From contig NZ_JACVEE010000005.1 of the NCBI RefSeq assembly GCF_015355755.1, positions 261,025-325,024 of the forward strand: a DNA stretch of 64,000 bases, read 5' to 3'. The notes beneath the pieces were generated by a model. The model had not been told where the DNA came from and ran no database searches. It saw nothing but the letters and a program-made list of their open reading frames with translations. The position numbers and the translations under genes were made by a program. Positions within the stretch are counted from its first letter, which is position 1. Each line of letters opens with the position of its first letter. This document shows, piece after piece, positions 61,301 to 64,000 of the stretch. This stretch comes from Nocardia sp. XZ_19_385. Lineage in GTDB: Bacteria > Actinomycetota > Actinomycetes > Mycobacteriales > Mycobacteriaceae.

Positions 61301-63060
61301 CGCTGACTACTCGGATTTGTCGCATTGCCCGGGAGTCCCGCAACGATTGCGGCCAGGTTGTATCCGCTGCGGTGTAGTGGGATGTTCGGGTTGTCGCCAT
61401 CCGGAGTCCGAGGGTAGCTCGCATGCCCAGAGCCCTGCGGATACTTGTTCTGCCCGTCGGTGATCTCCTCAGTACTCAGTGTGGTGACCCACGGCATATG
61501 TGTCGGACCCCGGCCGAAAGCATTCGTGTGTCCGACCAAGTCGTCGTGCTCATTCATGCCGTATACGTGTCCCGGTTCGAGACCCAAGTCTCCGGCCGAC
61601 TCGACCTCGTCGTTCCAACCGGGGGCTTGCCAAGGCCCTACCGCACCTGGAACGGGGATATCGCCGCCGAGACCGGGAGAGCCGTAGAACACCACATCGT
61701 CAACGGCTTTCCCGTTTTCTTGCAGAGCCTGGCTGGTCGCCAGCGACCCATAGGAATGCCCCAACGCTGTGATGTGTGGATCGTTCTTATTGCTCGCGGT
61801 TTCCAAACCCTCGTAGAACTGCGCGAGCGGCTTCGCCGCTTCGTTCGCCCGACCCTCCAGTCCGACATTGGGTATGTCCGCAGCATTTTTCTGCGGCGGG
61901 TCATAGCCCAGCCAAGCCACTGTCGCTACCGACTCGGTGCCACGCCCTGCCTTCTCCAACTGTCGCTCCGTCTCGGTTTTGAGGGTTTGTGCCTCGTTGG
62001 CCATCCCCGCCAGCGAAGCAGCAGTCGTACCCAACCCTGGTGTTGCCACGGAGATATGGTCTGCGTTGTCCGGATCGCCAACGGCGAGAGCGGCCCGCAC
62101 CTGCCGGCCGGAATTCACATCGAGCGCGAGCAACTTCGGCGACGGGTTCCGCTCAGGATCTTTCACGACCGCGCTGATCTTGTTGACGTCATCGAGGCGG
62201 CGCTGCTTCTCCGTTCGCTCCTGCAGTGCTCGACTGTCATCCGGATTCTGGGCGATGTGGGTGTTCAACGCGTCGACATCGCGCCTGAGCCGGGTCTGCT
62301 CGGTGTCGAGCACAACGCGATTGGCTTTGTCCCGCACGTCTGCGGGGATCCCATCGAGGCTGCCGATCGACGCCGGCTGGGTTCGCAGTACCTCTTCTTT
62401 TTCTTGGGCGGTCAGCGATTCCCAGTACTTCTTGTTCTCCTCCGGGGTCCCGTTCTTCGGTGGCTCCGCAGTGGTTTTCACTGTCGGCGAGTCGTTTCCG
62501 AAGGATTCTGCCGAGGGCAGGTTCGCGAACGCCGCTTCGATGCCTTGTTTGGCATGGGTATCTACCTGGGCTGCGTATTCCAAGGCCTGCTTGATCGCCG
62601 CGGTCTGGGCGTCGGCGTCGACGATGAGGGCGCTGATGGCGGTGCTGTACCGGTCCGCGTCACCGTTGACTGCCGAATAGATCCGCTGCTTGACCTGCTC
62701 GGTGATGGTGCAGGTGCCGTCGTCGCCGACCTGCAGCAGCTTGCTTTCGGCGGTCGTCTTGGTCGACTGCACCTTCGCCTTGGCGGATACGAAGTTCGCT
62801 TGCGCGAAAGTGACGGTGGTGCTGCCCTTCTCGAGAGCGTCGATCACTTGTGATGACTTGGTGCGCACCTGCCCGAACCGGTCCCGCATCGCGTCACCGG
62901 ACTTGCCCTTCCACGTATCGCGGGAATTGTCGACCGCCCGGTACTGGGTGTCCATGCGGGTGCGGAGTTCGTTCGCCTGGCGGGTCCACTCGGTGGCTTG
63001 CGTGCTGAGAGTTTCCGGCTTCCACGCCAGGACCTGGGTCACGGTGAGGTTCTTGCTCAC
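61297..63060 (-). CDS. Alpha/beta hydrolase (DUF1023) with WXG-like N-terminal domain
   Basis: The 587-residue protein has an N-terminal helical hairpin like WXG/ESX substrates (TEWTRQANELRTRMDTQYRA, DTWKGKSGDAMRDRFGQVRT with a W-x-G turn), a long helical middle and a C-terminal DUF1023 hydrolase domain. The nucleophile Ser is in ALGHSYGSLATSQ, with VFYGSPGLGGD following. This layout is typical of predicted type VII-secreted enzymes in Mycobacteriales. Start overlaps the upstream 105-aa gene by 4 nt. Substrate unknown; lipid, ester or an antibacterial target possible. Confidence 0.82.
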   Translation of the reverse strand: MSKNLTVTQVLAWKPETLSTQATEWTRQANELRTRMDTQYRAVDNSRDTWKGKSGDAMRDRFGQVRTKSSQVIDALEKGSTTVTFAQANFVSAKAKVQSTKTTAESKLLQVGDDGTCTITEQVKQRIYSAVNGDADRYSTAISALIVDADAQTAAIKQALEYAAQVDTHAKQGIEAAFANLPSAESFGNDSPTVKTTAEPPKNGTPEENKKYWESLTAQEKEEVLRTQPASIGSLDGIPADVRDKANRVVLDTEQTRLRRDVDALNTHIAQNPDDSRALQERTEKQRRLDDVNKISAVVKDPERNPSPKLLALDVNSGRQVRAALAVGDPDNADHISVATPGLGTTAASLAGMANEAQTLKTETERQLEKAGRGTESVATVAWLGYDPPQKNAADIPNVGLEGRANEAAKPLAQFYEGLETASNKNDPHITALGHSYGSLATSQALQENGKAVDDVVFYGSPGLGGDIPVPGAVGPWQAPGWNDEVESAGDLGLEPGHVYGMNEHDDLVGHTNAFGRGPTHMPWVTTLSTEEITDGQNKYPQGSGHASYPRTPDGDNPNIPLHRSGYNLAAIVAGLPGNATNPSSQR

Positions 63061-63374
63061 TTGATGCCCTCGCCCGCCGCCGCGACAGCCTTCGCGTTGG
63101 CCTCGTCTTTGGCTTTCATGGCGATGATCGCCGCGACCGCGGTTCCGCCCATTTCCAGCAGCGCCGTGCCCACCGCGCCCATGGCCTTGTCTGCGGACTT
63201 CACGGCGAGCTGGCAGGCCGCCGGTGCGTCAGCGCCGGGAAGACCGTCGAGCACACCATCGGCGAGGGCCCCGCCCTTACCGACAGTCTGGATCTCTTGG
63301 CCGGCGGTGCCGAGCCCGTCGGCCAGTGTCCGCGCGGCGTCTTTGTCCAGTACGAGATCGTCGTAATCGCCCAC
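63057..63374 (-). CDS. Small ESX-type (WXG-like) partner protein
   Basis: The 105-residue protein begins MGDYDDLVLDKDAARTLADG and is helical throughout, ending in a hydrophobic Ala-rich helix (AVGTALLEMGGTAVAAIIAM). It resembles small partner proteins encoded in front of DUF1023 hydrolases and likely pairs with its WXG-like domain for secretion. It overlaps the hydrolase gene by 4 nt and is the first gene of the operon. Confidence 0.65.
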   Translation of the reverse strand: MGDYDDLVLDKDAARTLADGLGTAGQEIQTVGKGGALADGVLDGLPGADAPAACQLAVKSADKAMGAVGTALLEMGGTAVAAIIAMKAKDEANAKAVAAAGEGIK

Positions 63375-63463
63375 GAAAGGCCCCCTCAGCGCATTTGATG
63401 TGCAGCTTCCTGGCCACTATAAGCTGGCAAAGTAGTGAAACATGAGCGGGGACACATACTGAC

Positions 63464-63865
63464 ATGTCCGATATAGACCCCCTGAGCAACCGAATCGACG
63501 ACCTCCAAGCAGCGCTTGGGCAGGGTGGTTCGCGTCATGAAAGCCCGCATCTCAGTGTGGAGATAGCCCCGGATGGGGGCCTCCTGGCGGTCCACCTGAC
63601 CGACTCCGGCCGTCTACTCACCCCTAACGCCCTCGCCGCGGAGATCGTGCGCGTGCAGTCCGCCGCCGTAGCTGGAGCCCGCAAAGCCGTCGCCGCCGCG
63701 ATCGCCGCCATTGAGAATGATCCGAGGTTGCAAGCGCTGACCGAGCGTGGCGTCGACGCTCTGAACCAGCCACTACCGACCCAACCCGCCCGTCGACACG
63801 AGCCGACGCAGGAGGAGGAAGAAGAGATGGACCGCTACTACCAGCGCAAATCATGGCTGGAGTAA
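63464..63865 (+). CDS. YbaB/EbfC-like small DNA-binding protein
   Basis: The 133-residue protein has a YbaB-like core: SPHLSVEIAPDGGLLAVHLT then LTPNALAAEIVRVQSAAVAG, with an acidic C-terminal tail (EPTQEEEEEMDRYY). YbaB proteins bind DNA as tweezers-like dimers. In Mycobacteriales such genes sit next to ESX-type clusters, as here, divergent from the WXG operon by 89 bp. Regulation of that operon is plausible. Confidence 0.65.
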   Translation: MSDIDPLSNRIDDLQAALGQGGSRHESPHLSVEIAPDGGLLAVHLTDSGRLLTPNALAAEIVRVQSAAVAGARKAVAAAIAAIENDPRLQALTERGVDALNQPLPTQPARRHEPTQEEEEEMDRYYQRKSWLE

Positions 63866-63875
63866 GGAAAAAAGG

Positions 63876-63913
63876 TGCGCCATCAGGGACTCGAACCCCG
63901 AACCCGCTGATTT
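63876..63913 (-). other. 3' fragment of a tRNA (probably tRNA-Lys): border of a second island
   Basis: On the minus strand AATCAGCGGGTTCGGGGTTC continues as GAGTCCCTGATGGCGCA: 3' anticodon strand, variable loop, T-arm and acceptor 3' strand of a tRNA matching actinobacterial tRNA-Lys(CUU). The bases that should form the 5' half (right of 63,913) do not fit. By analogy with the tRNA-Leu case, an integrated element starts here and extends to the right, beyond the window. Confidence 0.65.
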
Positions 63914-64000
63914 GGAGCCTCACTTTTCCTCACCTGCCCTTACTGATACCGACGCCCCCGACCATGTTGGAGGCTGTCAAGTAGACCAGATGGTATCGCC

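Noticed and set aside
63866..64000. A complete tRNA at the right edge
   Set aside because: The 5' half does not pair with the recognisable 3' half and there is no D-arm; only a 3' fragment is supported.

Overview
The window is high-GC actinobacterial DNA. It carries a giant single-chain type I fatty-acid synthase followed by acpS, a fused HadA/HadB-type dehydratase, WXG-like type VII-associated proteins, DUF3618, a DUF7159-like protein and an Lsr2 paralogue. Together these point to a mycolic-acid-containing member of the Mycobacteriales, most likely Nocardia or a close relative. The genus is inferred, not proven.

Layout. (1) 1-1,640 is chromosomal: the start of an Old Yellow Enzyme gene, a quinone-type oxidoreductase and a divergent MarR regulator with two operator-like palindromes between them. 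(2) About 1,927-29,537 is an integrated genomic island. A 27-bp copy of the 3' end of tRNA-Leu(UAG) lies at its left end and the intact tRNA-Leu at its right end. The island holds two hypothetical genes, two very large TPR-CHAT (caspase-like) proteins at 4.85-8.48 and 19.5-23.4 kb, a small membrane protein coupled to an NB-ARC ATPase with 14 WD40 repeats, and a three-gene set made of an aldo-keto reductase, a divergent RtcB-like protein and a thymidylate-kinase-like protein. It also holds a membrane protein paired with a small Cys-pair protein, an Lsr2 paralogue, an asparaginase/PPC pair and two AbrB-like/tyrosine-integrase modules. A second, degenerate copy of the left-end sequence at 4.16 kb suggests stepwise accretion. 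Gene content resembles a defence or conflict island.

(3) 29.6-39.9 kb is the core fas-acpS locus, with three similar dyads in its promoter. (4) 39.9-51.2 kb is mixed core: two TetR regulators, an ABC exporter pair, Bcp peroxiredoxin, small secreted proteins, a secreted transglycosylase-like protein with a long leader behind an 11-bp-phased GTnnnn array, a HadAB-like dehydratase and a secreted lipase. (5) 51.3-60.7 kb is a complete aromatic-carotenoid cluster: a CarH/LitR-like MerR regulator divergent from glycosyltransferase, crtE, crtI, crtB, crtYc, crtYd, crtU and a Rieske protein. Most of these junctions overlap by 4 nt. (6) 60.7-63.9 kb is a WXG/DUF1023-hydrolase operon plus a YbaB-like gene. 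The window ends in a 3' fragment of what looks like tRNA-Lys, the probable left border of a second island.

How the parts work together. Fas, AcpS and HadAB-type enzymes feed membrane and mycolic lipid synthesis. The crt genes convert prenyl diphosphates through phytoene and lycopene to a ring-bearing, probably phi-end-group and possibly glycosylated carotenoid. The island's NTPase, CHAT and membrane proteins look like sensor and effector parts of abortive-infection-type responses; that role is inferred from domains only.
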